The notes: generated from the letters alone by a model not told the origin. 64,000 nt of DNA from Owenweeksia hongkongensis DSM 17368 (GCF_000236705.1 NC_016599.1:124001-188000); one strand, 5' to 3'; counted from the first letter of the stretch, positions 27,219 to 39,253 are shown. Numbers and translations are program-made.

Positions 27219-30200
27219 ATGAAAAAAGTCATTCAATTAATAGCATTTATAGGGATAATGCTTTTTACAGGCCACACGGCAAAGGCATCACACTTACTGG
27301 GTGGTGAGATTACCTGGGAGTGTACAGCTAATGGGAAGTATATATTTACCCTAGCGATATATAAGGAGTGCGGTGGTTCTACTGCCGGTTTAGGCTCAAC
27401 ACAAAATTTAAGTGGACCTAATGGAAGTATTCAGTTGAGTCAAATATCCGTTACAGAAGTTTCGCCAACCTGCTTGGGAGGAGGGTCTATTAGCTGCGCA
27501 ACCTCAGGGCCTGGTAATGGAGCGGTAGAACGTTATGTGTATACGAATGATGGGGTGGCTGGTAGGCCACAGCCAACAACTTTATCAGGTGTTCCAGGTG
27601 CCGGTGGATGGGTATTTAGTTGGTATAGCTGCTGTAGGCCAGCTGGGATTGCCAATATTACGAGCCCAACAAGTGCAGGGTATTTTCTTAGAGCGGTGAT
27701 GTATCCATATACTCCCGCTGGAGCTACCGCTCCTCTAAATGCAAATCCATGTTATGATAATAGCCCTAAATTTAATGAAACTGGTTCTTTAACTATTTGT
27801 GCAGGTTCTCCTTTTACTTATAACCACCTAGCTTCTGACAAAGACTTAGATTCATTATTTATCCGTTTCGGAGATGCTAAGATCAATTCTGCAGGAACCC
27901 AAAACGTTAATTGGGTATCAAATTATAGCAGAACATCCCCTTATCCCAGTAATTTGACTAATGCCGGCAATGGCCCTATTACTTTAGATGGTAGAACTGG
28001 GGAGGTTAGTATGGATATACAGACAGCAACTCAAGGTAGTTATGTGAGTTGTTATGAGGTGGAAGCCTGGAAATGTGGTGTGGATGCTAATGGTAATAGT
28101 AAAATGATAAAGGTAGCCTCAGTTTTTAGAGACGTGGCTATTGTGGTTATTAATAACTGCGTTAACAATAACGAGCCAAACGCTTTTATCGATACCTCTA
28201 CGTATAAGAATATAAAACAACTAGGGCCTAAAACGTATAAGACAAGTGTGTACCCTGGAGATACTGTTAACTTCAGATTATCAGCTACGGATACAGATAT
28301 CAATCCGTCTACTTTTCTTCCTCAACAAATTACCTTTCAGGCGGCAGGGCTAGAAGTATCAAGACCTATGGCTAGCGGTACAGGCTGTGATGGAGTGGCC
28401 CCTTGTGCACAATTTACTCCCGTGGCTCCTCAGGTAGGTTATGTAAAAGCTTTGAATAATAATATTGAGTTCTTTTGGGTGCCGGACTGCCAGCACTTGA
28501 ATGTGGAAGGAAGTTATTGTAACCCGATCAACACCTTCTTTTTCTCAATGCGTATGCAGGATGACGGCTGTCCGGCCCCGGAGATCGCTTTGACAACTTT
28601 TATAGTAGACGTACTTCCCGGAGACCCAAGCCCTCTGAACCTCACTTGCCTGAATGTAGACAGTGTAAGTGGCGATCGTAAGCTAGGTTGGGAAAAAGCT
28701 ACCATAGATAGTGCTTTGGACTTTAACTACTACATGGTATTGGCCGGCCCTAATAGTACGGGCGGTTATGATACCATTCAAAAGATATATGACATTGACT
28801 CTTTAGGAACTATAGTGAGCGGAAGTGGAGGGTACAATAATTTTTACATCATTAAGAGTACGGGTAAGTGCGACTTTTTGTCTTTACCCTCCGATACCTT
28901 GACTGTGATGGACCTAACGATGAATGTGATAGTAACTCCACTGGGCGACTATGCGGACCTAAGCTGGACGAAGCTGAGCGACCCATTGCCATATACGAGC
29001 GAAGGCCTGTACCAGGTGTGGCAAGAAGTACCAGCGGGAAGCGGCAATTGGAAACAGGTGGGACAAACCAATGGTACCACCTATGTAGATACTGTGCAGG
29101 TTTGCGACTTGTTTGTAAACTATCAGGTTCGAGTAGCCGATACCACATTGCTGTACTGTGGCAGTGGTTCCAATTTGCAAAAAGGCCGCTTTAGCGATAA
29201 GAGCAATGACGACCCCTTGCAGCTGGATAGTGTAAGTGTAAATGCGAATGGCAACAGCATAATAAGCTGGAACGATACCAAGAATGGCGATGTAGTGGTG
29301 TACTACCTGTTTTTTAACGACCCCAAGCTGGGCTGGCAAATAGTAGACACGATACCCGAAGGCACCCCCATGCCCCATGAGTGGACGAACAGTGAGGCCG
29401 ATACCCGCAGCGAAGAGTTTAGAATAATCTCAGCAGATAGCTGTGGCAACTTTAGCGACAATCAGTTGGTAAAACCCCACGCTACCATATATCTGCGCAA
29501 TTATTTAAATAAATGCGAAGCCTACTCTCGCCTAAGCTGGAACACCTATGAAGGCTTTGGTAACCAGGGAGTAGCGGAGTATCGTATATGGATACAAGAG
29601 ATAGTAAATGGTACCCCCGGAGGCTGGAATATACTGGACACCCGTACCGGAGAAGATACCACCTACACGCAGTACAACTTGCAAAATGGCTATGAATATT
29701 GCTACCGCATACAAGTTATAGATACGAGTGGAGCCAAGAGTTCTACCTCCAATGAGCTGTGTATACTGGCCGAAGTGCCCTCTAAATCGAAGATTTTGTA
29801 CGTAGCTCAGGTAACTAATAATACAAACCGGAATACGATGGAGCTGAACACCTATATAGATGCTCAGGCCGATGTACTAAACTTTGATATAGAACGAGCG
29901 CTTACGCCCGAAGGTCCTTTTGAGCGTATAGCTACTATCCCCAAACCTACTGTAGGGAATACCTTTAACTTTTTTGACTACGGAGCCAATCCTAAGAGCA
30001 ACATCTACTACTACCGCGTATCGGCCACGGATAGCTGTGGAGGTAGGGACACGGTAACCGATCTGTCGAACAATGTATTGCTGAATGTAGAAGCGCGAGG
30101 CGATGTAAGCAATATGCTGAGTTGGAATACCTATAAAAACTGGGCGGGAGATGTGGCCAGATATGATGTATACCGTCAGGCCGAAGATGAAACCAGCTAC

Positions 30201-30674
30201 AGCCTTATAGCACAGGTATCATCAGCCGATAGCACGTATCAGGATAATTTTGACAGAGCAGTGTATGGTGAAGGTGAAGGTAACTTTTGCTACTATGTGG
30301 TAGCTGTAGAAGGTCCGAATCCCTTGGTGCTGGTACAGCCCAACGGTGATCCTTATGATAGCCGAAGCAATACAGTGTGCATGAATCAAAAAGCACGCGT
30401 GTTTATACCTACCGCCTTCAATCCCAATAGTGAGCAGGAGATAAACCGTAGCTTTGGCCCCTCGATGAAATTTACCGAAGTAAGCCAGTACTCATTTTAT
30501 ATAATGAACCGCTGGGGAGTGAAGGTATTTGAAACTACCAACCCCGAAGAGCGCTGGGATGGCACCTTTGATGGCACAGAAGCAGCCCAAGGCGTGTACA
30601 TCTACTTTATCACCTACGCCACACCAGGTGAGGTGGCCACCGAAGAAAGAGGTAGTTTTACTTTGATTAGGTAG
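27219..30674 (+). CDS. giant T9SS type B surface protein (intact copy 2 of tandem pair)
   Basis: A 1151-residue exported protein. A signal peptide (residues 1-23, ending TAKA) precedes SHLLGGEITWECTANGKYIF, a start shared by many Bacteroidota gliding-associated surface proteins. The N-terminal 430 residues contain several paired cysteines (for example WYSCCRPAG) and differ from copy 1. Then come at least four beta-sandwich repeats with fibronectin-like strands (LSWNTYEGFGNQGVAEYRIWI and LSWNTYKNWAGDVARYDVY). The last 90 residues are the type B sorting domain with FIPTAFNPNSE, NRWGVKVFETT and WDGTFDGTEAAQGVYIY. It is probably an adhesin-like surface fibre; ligand unknown. It has its own terminator, and the copies are separately transcribed. 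Confidence 0.9.
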   Translation: MKKVIQLIAFIGIMLFTGHTAKASHLLGGEITWECTANGKYIFTLAIYKECGGSTAGLGSTQNLSGPNGSIQLSQISVTEVSPTCLGGGSISCATSGPGNGAVERYVYTNDGVAGRPQPTTLSGVPGAGGWVFSWYSCCRPAGIANITSPTSAGYFLRAVMYPYTPAGATAPLNANPCYDNSPKFNETGSLTICAGSPFTYNHLASDKDLDSLFIRFGDAKINSAGTQNVNWVSNYSRTSPYPSNLTNAGNGPITLDGRTGEVSMDIQTATQGSYVSCYEVEAWKCGVDANGNSKMIKVASVFRDVAIVVINNCVNNNEPNAFIDTSTYKNIKQLGPKTYKTSVYPGDTVNFRLSATDTDINPSTFLPQQITFQAAGLEVSRPMASGTGCDGVAPCAQFTPVAPQVGYVKALNNNIEFFWVPDCQHLNVEGSYCNPINTFFFSMRMQDDGCPAPEIALTTFIVDVLPGDPSPLNLTCLNVDSVSGDRKLGWEKATIDSALDFNYYMVLAGPNSTGGYDTIQKIYDIDSLGTIVSGSGGYNNFYIIKSTGKCDFLSLPSDTLTVMDLTMNVIVTPLGDYADLSWTKLSDPLPYTSEGLYQVWQEVPAGSGNWKQVGQTNGTTYVDTVQVCDLFVNYQVRVADTTLLYCGSGSNLQKGRFSDKSNDDPLQLDSVSVNANGNSIISWNDTKNGDVVVYYLFFNDPKLGWQIVDTIPEGTPMPHEWTNSEADTRSEEFRIISADSCGNFSDNQLVKPHATIYLRNYLNKCEAYSRLSWNTYEGFGNQGVAEYRIWIQEIVNGTPGGWNILDTRTGEDTTYTQYNLQNGYEYCYRIQVIDTSGAKSSTSNELCILAEVPSKSKILYVAQVTNNTNRNTMELNTYIDAQADVLNFDIERALTPEGPFERIATIPKPTVGNTFNFFDYGANPKSNIYYYRVSATDSCGGRDTVTDLSNNVLLNVEARGDVSNMLSWNTYKNWAGDVARYDVYRQAEDETSYSLIAQVSSADSTYQDNFDRAVYGEGEGNFCYYVVAVEGPNPLVLVQPNGDPYDSRSNTVCMNQKARVFIPTAFNPNSEQEINRSFGPSMKFTEVSQYSFYIMNRWGVKVFETTNPEERWDGTFDGTEAAQGVYIYFITYATPGEVATEERGSFTLIR
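28518..30674 (+). repeat. direct repeat unit 2, 3' half of tandem giant genes
   Basis: Partner of 24831-26988. The 5' halves of the two genes (before 24831 and 28518) are clearly related but diverged. Confidence 0.9.
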
Positions 30675-30699
30675 AAACTTTGAACTAGTAGATTTATAT

Positions 30700-30738
30700 A
30701 AAAACAGCCTCGCGGAGTTTCTCTCGGGGCTGTTTTTA
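30700..30738 (+). terminator. Rho-independent terminator after copy 2
   Basis: aaaacagcc (30701-30709) pairs with ggctgtttt (30728-30736); the interior is partially paired, and a T-rich tail follows. Confidence 0.75.
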
Positions 30739-30847
30739 TTATTTAGAGAACTATTTTTGAATTATAAATAAACCTTATCCCATTATCAGTGTATATCGTC
30801 TGTATTATTACTAAATTCGCACGCAATTTAATTCTAAGTTGCCATCC

Positions 30848-32323
30848 ATGTTATTGAATTCAGACAAAATTCTTGGTGAAGCTCTAACGTATGACGATGT
30901 ACTCCTCATACCTGCATATTCAGAGGTTTTACCACGGGAAGTAGATCTTACTTCCAACTTTACAAGAAATATTAGCCTTAAAACTCCAATTGTCTCTGCG
31001 GCAATGGATACTATTACCGAATCTACTATGGCTATTGCTGTAGCTCAGGATGGCGGAATAGGTGTGCTTCACAAAAACATGACTATCGAGCAGCAAGCTG
31101 TAGAGGTAAGAAATGTGAAGCGTGCAGAGAGTGGGATGATTTTGGATCCGGTAACCTTGCGTGAAAATGCACAGGTATCAGACGCCAAAAAGATGATGGC
31201 TGATTTTAAAATTGGAGGTATTCCAATTGTAGATGGTAACAAGAAGCTTATTGGTATCATTACCAATAGAGATCTGCGTTTTGAAAAAAATGATGATCGA
31301 ATGCTTCATGAGATTATGACTAAGGATAATCTTATCACAACTCATGAAAATACAAGTCTTGCAGAAGCAGAAGTGATTTTGCAACAGCATAAGATTGAAA
31401 AACTCCCTGTGGTAAAGAAAGATAATACCCTTATTGGCCTTATTACTTATCGTGATATTACCAAACTAAAGATTAAGCCAAACGCATGTAAAGATGCATA
31501 CGGACGCTTGAGAGTAGCTGCCGCTGTTGGTGTAACAGGCGATGTGTTGGAAAGAGTTACAGCTTTAGTTGGTTCTAATGTGGATGCGGTAATTATTGAT
31601 ACAGCTCATGGACATACCCGTGGAGTAGTAGATGCACTTAAGCAGGTAAAGGGAAAATTCCCAAGCCTGGATGTGGTAGTAGGAAATATTGCGACAGCTG
31701 AAGCTGCAAAGTATTTGGTGCATGCTGGTGCTGACGCAGTAAAAGTAGGTATCGGCCCAGGCTCTATCTGTACTACACGTGTAGTTGCAGGTGTGGGTGT
31801 GCCACAATTGTCTGCTATTATGGATGTAAAAAGAGGAATGGAAGGTAGCGGAGTTCCTTTAATTGCTGATGGTGGAATTCGTTTTACTGGAGATATTGTA
31901 AAAGCGGTAGCAGCGGGAGCTGATAGTGTAATGCTGGGTTCATTATTGGCGGGAACCAAGGAAGCTCCAGGAGAAACAATCATATACGAAGGAAGAAAGT
32001 ATAAAACTTACCGTGGAATGGGGTCTATTGAAGCTATGCAAAAAGGCAGCAGCGACAGATATTTCCAGGATATGGAAGCGGATATTAAAAAATTAGTGCC
32101 CGAAGGTATTACCGGAAGAGTGGCTTATAAAGGCGAAGTAAGCGAAGTGATGTACCAGTTTATTGGAGGGCTTAGAGCCGGAATGGGATATTGCGGAGCA
32201 CCTACAATAAAGGATATGCAGGAAAATGCAAAGTTTGTGAAAATGACCGCAGCTGGTATTCACGAAAGCCACCCACACGATGTGCATGTAACTCGTGAGG
32301 CTCCAAATTACAGTAGAAAATAA
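30848..32323 (+). CDS. guaB: inosine-5'-monophosphate dehydrogenase
   Basis: A 491-residue enzyme oxidising IMP to XMP with NAD+, the rate-limiting step in GMP synthesis. The barrel opens with [24 protein letters not shown]. Two CBS domains are inserted at about residues 97-205 and likely mediate nucleotide regulation. The catalytic cysteine is Cys308 in GPGSICTTR, and the mobile flap region reads [22 protein letters not shown] start three codons upstream is possible, but ATG at 30848 gives the usual length. It is the first gene of a run with three periplasmic PPIase genes. Confidence 0.96.
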   Translation: MLLNSDKILGEALTYDDVLLIPAYSEVLPREVDLTSNFTRNISLKTPIVSAAMDTITESTMAIAVAQDGGIGVLHKNMTIEQQAVEVRNVKRAESGMILDPVTLRENAQVSDAKKMMADFKIGGIPIVDGNKKLIGIITNRDLRFEKNDDRMLHEIMTKDNLITTHENTSLAEAEVILQQHKIEKLPVVKKDNTLIGLITYRDITKLKIKPNACKDAYGRLRVAAAVGVTGDVLERVTALVGSNVDAVIIDTAHGHTRGVVDALKQVKGKFPSLDVVVGNIATAEAAKYLVHAGADAVKVGIGPGSICTTRVVAGVGVPQLSAIMDVKRGMEGSGVPLIADGGIRFTGDIVKAVAAGADSVMLGSLLAGTKEAPGETIIYEGRKYKTYRGMGSIEAMQKGSSDRYFQDMEADIKKLVPEGITGRVAYKGEVSEVMYQFIGGLRAGMGYCGAPTIKDMQENAKFVKMTAAGIHESHPHDVHVTREAPNYSRK

Positions 32324-32370
32324 TTTTTAGTTGATTTGCAATCTTGTCTAACTAAAATTAATAATTATTT

Positions 32371-34338
32371 ATGAATAAAATCATTGCATCCTGCCTGTTG
32401 GCATTAAGTGGATCTGTACTCTTTGCACAAGAGTCTTTTGACGACAAAACCTTGTTTACAGTGGCAGAGGATACAGTAACTGCCGGTGAATACATTGCTG
32501 TGTACAACAAGAACCGAAATTTAGGAGAGGACATAGATCCTAAAACCCCTACTGAGTATTTGGATATGTACATCAACTTTAAGCTGAAAGTGCATGAAGC
32601 TAAGGAATTGGGTATGGATACTATGCCAGGTTTTACTAGCGAGTACGGTAGTTATCGTGATCAATTGGCCAAGCCATATCTTACAGATAAAGATGTAACG
32701 GAGGAGCTGGTAGAGCAGGCCTATGATAGAATGCAGTATGACGTTCGTGCTTCACATATTATGGTAGCTATTCCCAGAGGGGCCTCTCCAGAAGATACAG
32801 CTAAAGCCTATGGTGAAATTATGAGCATTAAGAGTAAGATAAAGAAAGGTGCAAGCTTTTCTGAAATGGCTAAGCAGTTTTCTGCTGATACATACTCTGC
32901 AAAAAGAGGTGGTGATTTAGGTTACTTTACAGTTTTCAATATGGTATATCCTTTTGAAGAGGCTGTATATACTGCAGATGTAGGTCAATTAGTTGGACCC
33001 GTTAAAACACGTTTTGGATATCACTTGATAAAGAAAACGGATGAGCGCCAAGCAAGAGGAGAGATTATGGTAAACCACATTCTTATCATCGCAAACGAAA
33101 AGTCTACATTAGAGCAAAAAGAAGCGGCTGAAAAGAAGATAAGCGAAATATATGGCGAACTTGAGTCGGGGTCAGACTTTGAAACTCTAGCTAAACAGTA
33201 TAGTGAAGATAAATCTACAGCTAAGAACGGTGGAAGAATGTTTCCTTTTGGAATCAACAAAATGTATATCGAGTTTGAAGACGCTGCATTCGGTTTAAAA
33301 AATCCAGGAGATTATACTGAGCCTGTGCAAACCGAAGTGGGCTGGCACATTATTCAGTTGGTAAAGCATACTGGGGTTGCTGACAAAGAAGTGGCTATTG
33401 CAGATATTAAGGCTAAAGTAGATAGGGACGAGCGCTCTCAACAAAGTCGCATGAGCATCATCAAAAAATTGAAAAAGGAGTATAATTTTAGAGAGTATCC
33501 CAAAGTTATGAAAACAGCCTTTAGCCAAATTGATGAGTCATTTCTAAAAGGAGAGTACATGCCAGGGAAAATAAAAAACGGCAGTAAGGTAGTTTTTGAA
33601 TTTGCCAATAAAAAGTATACTGTAGAAGATGTAATAACTACACTTTCTAAAAAGCAAGGTTCGGGTAATGGAGCCTCATTGTCTACTGCATTGAGCGGAA
33701 ATTATAAAGCCTATGCCGAGGAAGAGCTTGTTAATTACGAGAAAGGTATGTTAGTTAAAAAATACCCGGAATTTAAATTGCTAAGCCGTGAGTATTACGA
33801 AGGAATTCTTTTGTTTGACTTAACAGAAGAAAAGGTGTGGAGAAAATCTGTTTCTGACACTACAGGCCTCAAAGAATATTACGCTTCTCATACGGATAAA
33901 TATCAGTGGAAAGATAGATACCAAGCTTATGTTATTGATGCTGCATCAGCAAAGGAGGCAAAGAAAGCTGCAAAAATGCTGAAAAAAGGTACTGCCATGA
34001 ACGAGGTGCAAAAAGCTCTAAATGCAGAGTCTGAACTAAACGTGAAGATAGACAGTAGCATATATGAGGCTGGTACAAATAAAATAGTGGACGGAGTAGA
34101 GAAAACTGTTGGCTACACTAAACCGATGGAAGTTGAGGGACGTTTCTTTGTGTTGGGAATTATAAAAATAGTTCCGGCAGGAGGAAAAACCTATGAAGAA
34201 GCTCGTGGTTTGGTAATTAGTGATTATCAAAATTATCTGGAAGAACAGTGGATAAAAGATTTGAAATCCAGATATGAGGTGAAGATAAATGATTCGGTAC
34301 TCGAAAAAGTGGTTGAAAAGCTTGAGTCAGATAGCTAA
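32371..34338 (+). CDS. periplasmic parvulin-type peptidyl-prolyl isomerase with two rotamase domains
   Basis: A 655-residue exported protein (signal peptide 1-20, SVLFAQ). A helical chaperone segment at 40-115 (DPKTPTEYLDMYINFKLKVHEAKELG) is followed by two parvulin domains. The first (about 124-222) begins VRASHIMVAIPRGAS and ends FGYHLIKKTDERQ. The second (about 233-335) begins VNHILIIANEK and ends VGWHIIQLVKHTG. The C-terminal 300 residues are helical with a further folding-like region. Probably assists outer membrane or T9SS cargo folding, like SurA or PpiD. It overlaps the next gene by 50 bases. Confidence 0.88.
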   Translation: MNKIIASCLLALSGSVLFAQESFDDKTLFTVAEDTVTAGEYIAVYNKNRNLGEDIDPKTPTEYLDMYINFKLKVHEAKELGMDTMPGFTSEYGSYRDQLAKPYLTDKDVTEELVEQAYDRMQYDVRASHIMVAIPRGASPEDTAKAYGEIMSIKSKIKKGASFSEMAKQFSADTYSAKRGGDLGYFTVFNMVYPFEEAVYTADVGQLVGPVKTRFGYHLIKKTDERQARGEIMVNHILIIANEKSTLEQKEAAEKKISEIYGELESGSDFETLAKQYSEDKSTAKNGGRMFPFGINKMYIEFEDAAFGLKNPGDYTEPVQTEVGWHIIQLVKHTGVADKEVAIADIKAKVDRDERSQQSRMSIIKKLKKEYNFREYPKVMKTAFSQIDESFLKGEYMPGKIKNGSKVVFEFANKKYTVEDVITTLSKKQGSGNGASLSTALSGNYKAYAEEELVNYEKGMLVKKYPEFKLLSREYYEGILLFDLTEEKVWRKSVSDTTGLKEYYASHTDKYQWKDRYQAYVIDAASAKEAKKAAKMLKKGTAMNEVQKALNAESELNVKIDSSIYEAGTNKIVDGVEKTVGYTKPMEVEGRFFVLGIIKIVPAGGKTYEEARGLVISDYQNYLEEQWIKDLKSRYEVKINDSVLEKVVEKLESDS

Positions 34339-35200
34339 AAAAATATCAAGAGTTTTATTCTTGACAGGAGGGATCTTTTGGGTTTCCTCCTGTCAGCTTT
34401 TTAATACAAGCGGTTCGGAAGAAGAAACCAAACCGGTTGTAGCTAGGGTATATGATCGCTACTTGTACAAGGAAGACGTTGAGGGCTTAATGCCGAATGA
34501 CTTGACCGAAGCTGATAGCTTAGCATTTTTGCAGAATTACATTAATGTATGGGCCAAAGACCAACTGATGATTTTGAAGGCTGAATACAACCTTACAGAA
34601 AGCCAGAAAAATTTTGAAAAGCAAATAGAAGAGTATAGAAATGACCTTCTGAAATTTGCCTATCGCCAACAGTACATTTCTCAAACATTAGATACCAATA
34701 TTTCAGCTAATGCTATAAAAAGTAGCTATAAAGGTGGGAGTAATGATTTTGTACTGAAAGAAAATATCTTACGAGTAGATTATGCAGCCATTAACTTGGA
34801 AGCGCCAAACTTGGAGAAAGCCATAAAGTGGTTTTACTCTAAAAAAGAAAAAGACGAAAGCAGTTTTTATGATTATGCTTTGAAGTATTCCTACAAGTTT
34901 TCGGTAAGGGATAGTACCTGGATTTCTTATGAGCAGTTGCGAAAGCAAATCCCTTTGCCAAATGAAGACATCGAGAATTTTATAAAAAGTACGAGTTTTA
35001 CACAATTTAAAGACTCCACCAATGTTTACTTGTTGGAAATAAAGGACTACAGGCTTCGTGGAGATAAAGCACCCTTGCCTTATTCTAGGGAGATTATTAA
35101 GAATATCTTGATCAACAAGCGAAAGCTTAATATCATTAATAGTTTAGAGCAGAATTTATTGGAAGACGCTCTCGACAAGAAGGAATTTGAAGTTTATTAA
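34289..35200 (+). CDS. lipoprotein, SurA/PPIase-like helical chaperone
   Basis: A 303-residue predicted lipoprotein: basic N-region, hydrophobic stretch ISRVLFLTGGIFWVSSC with the lipobox cysteine near residue 36. The mature part starts with a short strand (PVVARVYDRYLYKEDV) and helix DSLAFLQNYINVWAKDQLMILKAEYNL, as in the N-terminal chaperone domain of SurA-like proteins, then a 120-residue domain without clear catalytic features. It has no intact parvulin motif, so it may be a non-catalytic holdase. It starts inside the preceding PPIase gene and abuts the surA-like gene. A TTG start at 34313 is possible. Confidence 0.75.
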   Translation: MIRYSKKWLKSLSQIAKKISRVLFLTGGIFWVSSCQLFNTSGSEEETKPVVARVYDRYLYKEDVEGLMPNDLTEADSLAFLQNYINVWAKDQLMILKAEYNLTESQKNFEKQIEEYRNDLLKFAYRQQYISQTLDTNISANAIKSSYKGGSNDFVLKENILRVDYAAINLEAPNLEKAIKWFYSKKEKDESSFYDYALKYSYKFSVRDSTWISYEQLRKQIPLPNEDIENFIKSTSFTQFKDSTNVYLLEIKDYRLRGDKAPLPYSREIIKNILINKRKLNIINSLEQNLLEDALDKKEFEVY

Positions 35201-36556
35201 ATGAAGAAGTTTTTTGCAATTTTAGTTTTGGCAATAGCCGGACAAGCCTATGCACAGCCACAATTGATTGATGGAGTGGTTGCTGTGGTAGGTAAAAATA
35301 TTGTGTTGAAATCTGATGTGGATCAGCAAGTAGCCAGTATGAAAAGCCAACAAGGAGTGGAACCAAAGGATCTTGACCCTTGTAACATTTTTGAAGACCT
35401 TCTTTTTGAAAAACTTCTTTTACATCAAGCAGAAGTAGATAGTGTACTGGTTACTGAAGACGAGATAAATGCTACTATCGATCGAAGGATAGAGGTATTT
35501 GTTCAGCAAATTGGCAGCCGTCAAAAGCTTGAGCAGTACTACGATAAAACTATTGTTGAAATAAAAGAGGAGATGTACCCCTTTGTGGAGAATCAAATGA
35601 TAGCTCAGCGTATGCTTGGGCAAATCACTGCCGAAGTAGAAATCACTCCAACGGAGGTAAGAAATTTTTATAAAAAAATACCTCACGATAGCTTGCCGCT
35701 CATAAACTCGGAAGTAGAATATGCGCAGATTGTGAAGTATCCATTAGCTGGCCCAGAAGCCGTTGAAGCAGCAATCACTCGACTTAACGAAATAAAGCAA
35801 CGAGTAGAAGATGGCTCATCTTTTAGCACAATGGCTGTGCTGTATTCAGAAGATCCGGGATCGGCTAAAAATGGTGGTAAGTATGAAGGTATTAAACGCG
35901 GACAGTTTGTAAAAGAATTTGAAGCAGTGGCGTTTAACTTGACTGAAGGAGAGATATCAAAACCCTTCAAGACGGAGTATGGTTATCACATTGTACAGCT
36001 ATTAAAGAGAAGAGGGGAAGAGCTTGATCTTCGTCACATTTTGATAAAACCAAAGATTTCGGCTGAAAATCTGGACAAGACCAAAAGCTTCCTCGATAGT
36101 GTTCGTACCGCTATTTTGGACAAGAAGGTGACTTTTGGGGATGCGGCAGAAGCTGTATCTGATGATGAAGACTCTAAACAAAACGGTGGGATTGCCATTA
36201 ATGCCCAATACACGGGTGACTCTAAGTGGGAAGTTGGCCAGCTTGATAAAGCTGTATTTTATGCCATAGAAAATATGGATAAAGGACGAATTTCAGAACC
36301 GTCATTCTTTAGAACACCTGATGATAAGGAAGGATATCGTCTTATTCAATTGAATAATAAAACGGAACCTCACCGCGCAGATTTGAAAACCGATTATCAA
36401 AGAATACAGATGATTGCGCTTCAGGATAAGAAAAATAAGATTACGCAAAAGTGGATTGAAGAAAAGCTGAAAACTACTTACGTAAGAGTTAACAATGATT
36501 ATCTTGACTGCGAGTTTCAGCGCAACTGGATAAAACAGTCTCAATATGTCGAATAA
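35201..36556 (+). CDS. surA: SurA-like periplasmic peptidyl-prolyl isomerase/chaperone
   Basis: A 451-residue protein with signal peptide 1-18 (GQAYAQ). The N-terminal domain opens LIDGVVAVVGKNIVLKSDVDQQV, the classic SurA_N start, with helices to about residue 165. Two parvulin domains follow: about 172-270 (YAQIVKYPLAG to FGYHIVQLLKRRGE-type ending) and about 276-385 (LRHILIKPKI to GYRLIQLNNKTEP). The usual SurA function is escorting unfolded outer membrane proteins to the BAM complex. It abuts the lipoprotein gene and overlaps moxR by 11 bases. Confidence 0.92.
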   Translation: MKKFFAILVLAIAGQAYAQPQLIDGVVAVVGKNIVLKSDVDQQVASMKSQQGVEPKDLDPCNIFEDLLFEKLLLHQAEVDSVLVTEDEINATIDRRIEVFVQQIGSRQKLEQYYDKTIVEIKEEMYPFVENQMIAQRMLGQITAEVEITPTEVRNFYKKIPHDSLPLINSEVEYAQIVKYPLAGPEAVEAAITRLNEIKQRVEDGSSFSTMAVLYSEDPGSAKNGGKYEGIKRGQFVKEFEAVAFNLTEGEISKPFKTEYGYHIVQLLKRRGEELDLRHILIKPKISAENLDKTKSFLDSVRTAILDKKVTFGDAAEAVSDDEDSKQNGGIAINAQYTGDSKWEVGQLDKAVFYAIENMDKGRISEPSFFRTPDDKEGYRLIQLNNKTEPHRADLKTDYQRIQMIALQDKKNKITQKWIEEKLKTTYVRVNNDYLDCEFQRNWIKQSQYVE

Positions 36557-37511
36557 CATGAATGATGCCCAAGCAGTAGATTTTTTGGGTAAAAAATATA
36601 ACGAACTCAAGCAGGAAATAGGAAAAGTAATAGTTGGTCAACAAGAAGTGGTTGATCTGCTTATACTATCTATTTTCAGCAAGGGTCACTCTCTTTTAGT
36701 GGGAGTTCCAGGTTTGGCCAAAACCCTTTTGGTAAATACCACCGCGCAAGCTTTGGGATTAAGTTTTAATAGAATTCAGTTTACCCCAGATCTTATGCCT
36801 TCTGATATTGTTGGAGCAGAGATTTTGGATGAGAATAGAAATTTCAAATTTGTAAAAGGTCCTTTGTTTTCCAATATTGTTTTGGCAGATGAGATAAACC
36901 GTACACCTCCAAAAACTCAGTCTGCACTTTTGGAAGCCATGCAGGAGCGCTCGGTTACGGCAGCAGGACAAACCTATCCCATGGCTGATCCATTTTTTGT
37001 TTTAGCTACCCAAAACCCTATTGAGCAGGAGGGGACTTACCCTTTGCCAGAAGCTCAGTTGGACCGTTTTATGTTTAACATAGAAGTAGGCTATCCTACT
37101 TTTGACGAAGAACTTCAAATTGTAAAAGCTACCACAAGCGGGCTGGATACTACTGTGAATAAAGTGCTTAGTCAGCAGGAGATTATTGATTTTCAAAAGT
37201 TGATAAGGAGAATTCCTGTTACCGATAGTGTGTATGAATATGCTGTGGAGTTGAGTAGTTCCTCTCGTCCTAATGGCGAAAAAGCTAAAAACATCACAAA
37301 TGAATACATAGCTTGGGGAGCTGGCCCACGTGCCTCTCAGTATCTTATTTTGGGAGCTAAGTGCCATGCGGCCTTAAAGGGGAAATATTCGCCTGACAAG
37401 GAAGATGTAATTGCTGTGGCTAAACCTGTTCTCCGCCACCGTATGGTAAAGAATTACAAAGCGGAAGCAGAGGGCGTTCAGATTGAAGATATCATCAACG
37501 AGCTGATTTAA
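36546..37511 (+). CDS. MoxR family AAA+ ATPase
   Basis: A 321-residue AAA+ protein. Walker A is in LLVGVPGLAKTLLVN (about residues 55-69). The sensor/Walker B segment is FSNIVLADEINRTPPKTQSALLEAMQE and the arginine-rich segment is LPEAQLDRFMFN. Family members act as chaperones for von Willebrand A or other proteins in metal and cofactor assembly and stress response; the usual BatA-like partner is not in view downstream. It is at the end of a chaperone run, overlapping surA. Confidence 0.93.
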   Translation: MSNNMNDAQAVDFLGKKYNELKQEIGKVIVGQQEVVDLLILSIFSKGHSLLVGVPGLAKTLLVNTTAQALGLSFNRIQFTPDLMPSDIVGAEILDENRNFKFVKGPLFSNIVLADEINRTPPKTQSALLEAMQERSVTAAGQTYPMADPFFVLATQNPIEQEGTYPLPEAQLDRFMFNIEVGYPTFDEELQIVKATTSGLDTTVNKVLSQQEIIDFQKLIRRIPVTDSVYEYAVELSSSSRPNGEKAKNITNEYIAWGAGPRASQYLILGAKCHAALKGKYSPDKEDVIAVAKPVLRHRMVKNYKAEAEGVQIEDIINELI

Positions 37512-37595
37512 ACAGTCTTAGTACTAGTGACGGTTTTGTGTTAAAAACAGCAAAACTCAAATCTGGAATTACCACCTTTTTAGGGCTTTTATGCT

Positions 37596-37603
37596 TAGCT
37601 TTG
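37596..37603 (+). promoter_or_regulatory. candidate -7 promoter element of pyrG
   Basis: TAGCTTTG matches TAnnTTTG fully, 34 bases upstream of the pyrG ATG. No good TTG lies at the usual distance upstream, so this is tentative. Confidence 0.35.
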
Positions 37604-37634
37604 CCCCGTTTTTTGCAAACCCGGGACAAAGTAA

Positions 37635-39251
<1,617 letters not shown>

Positions 39252-39253
39252 GC

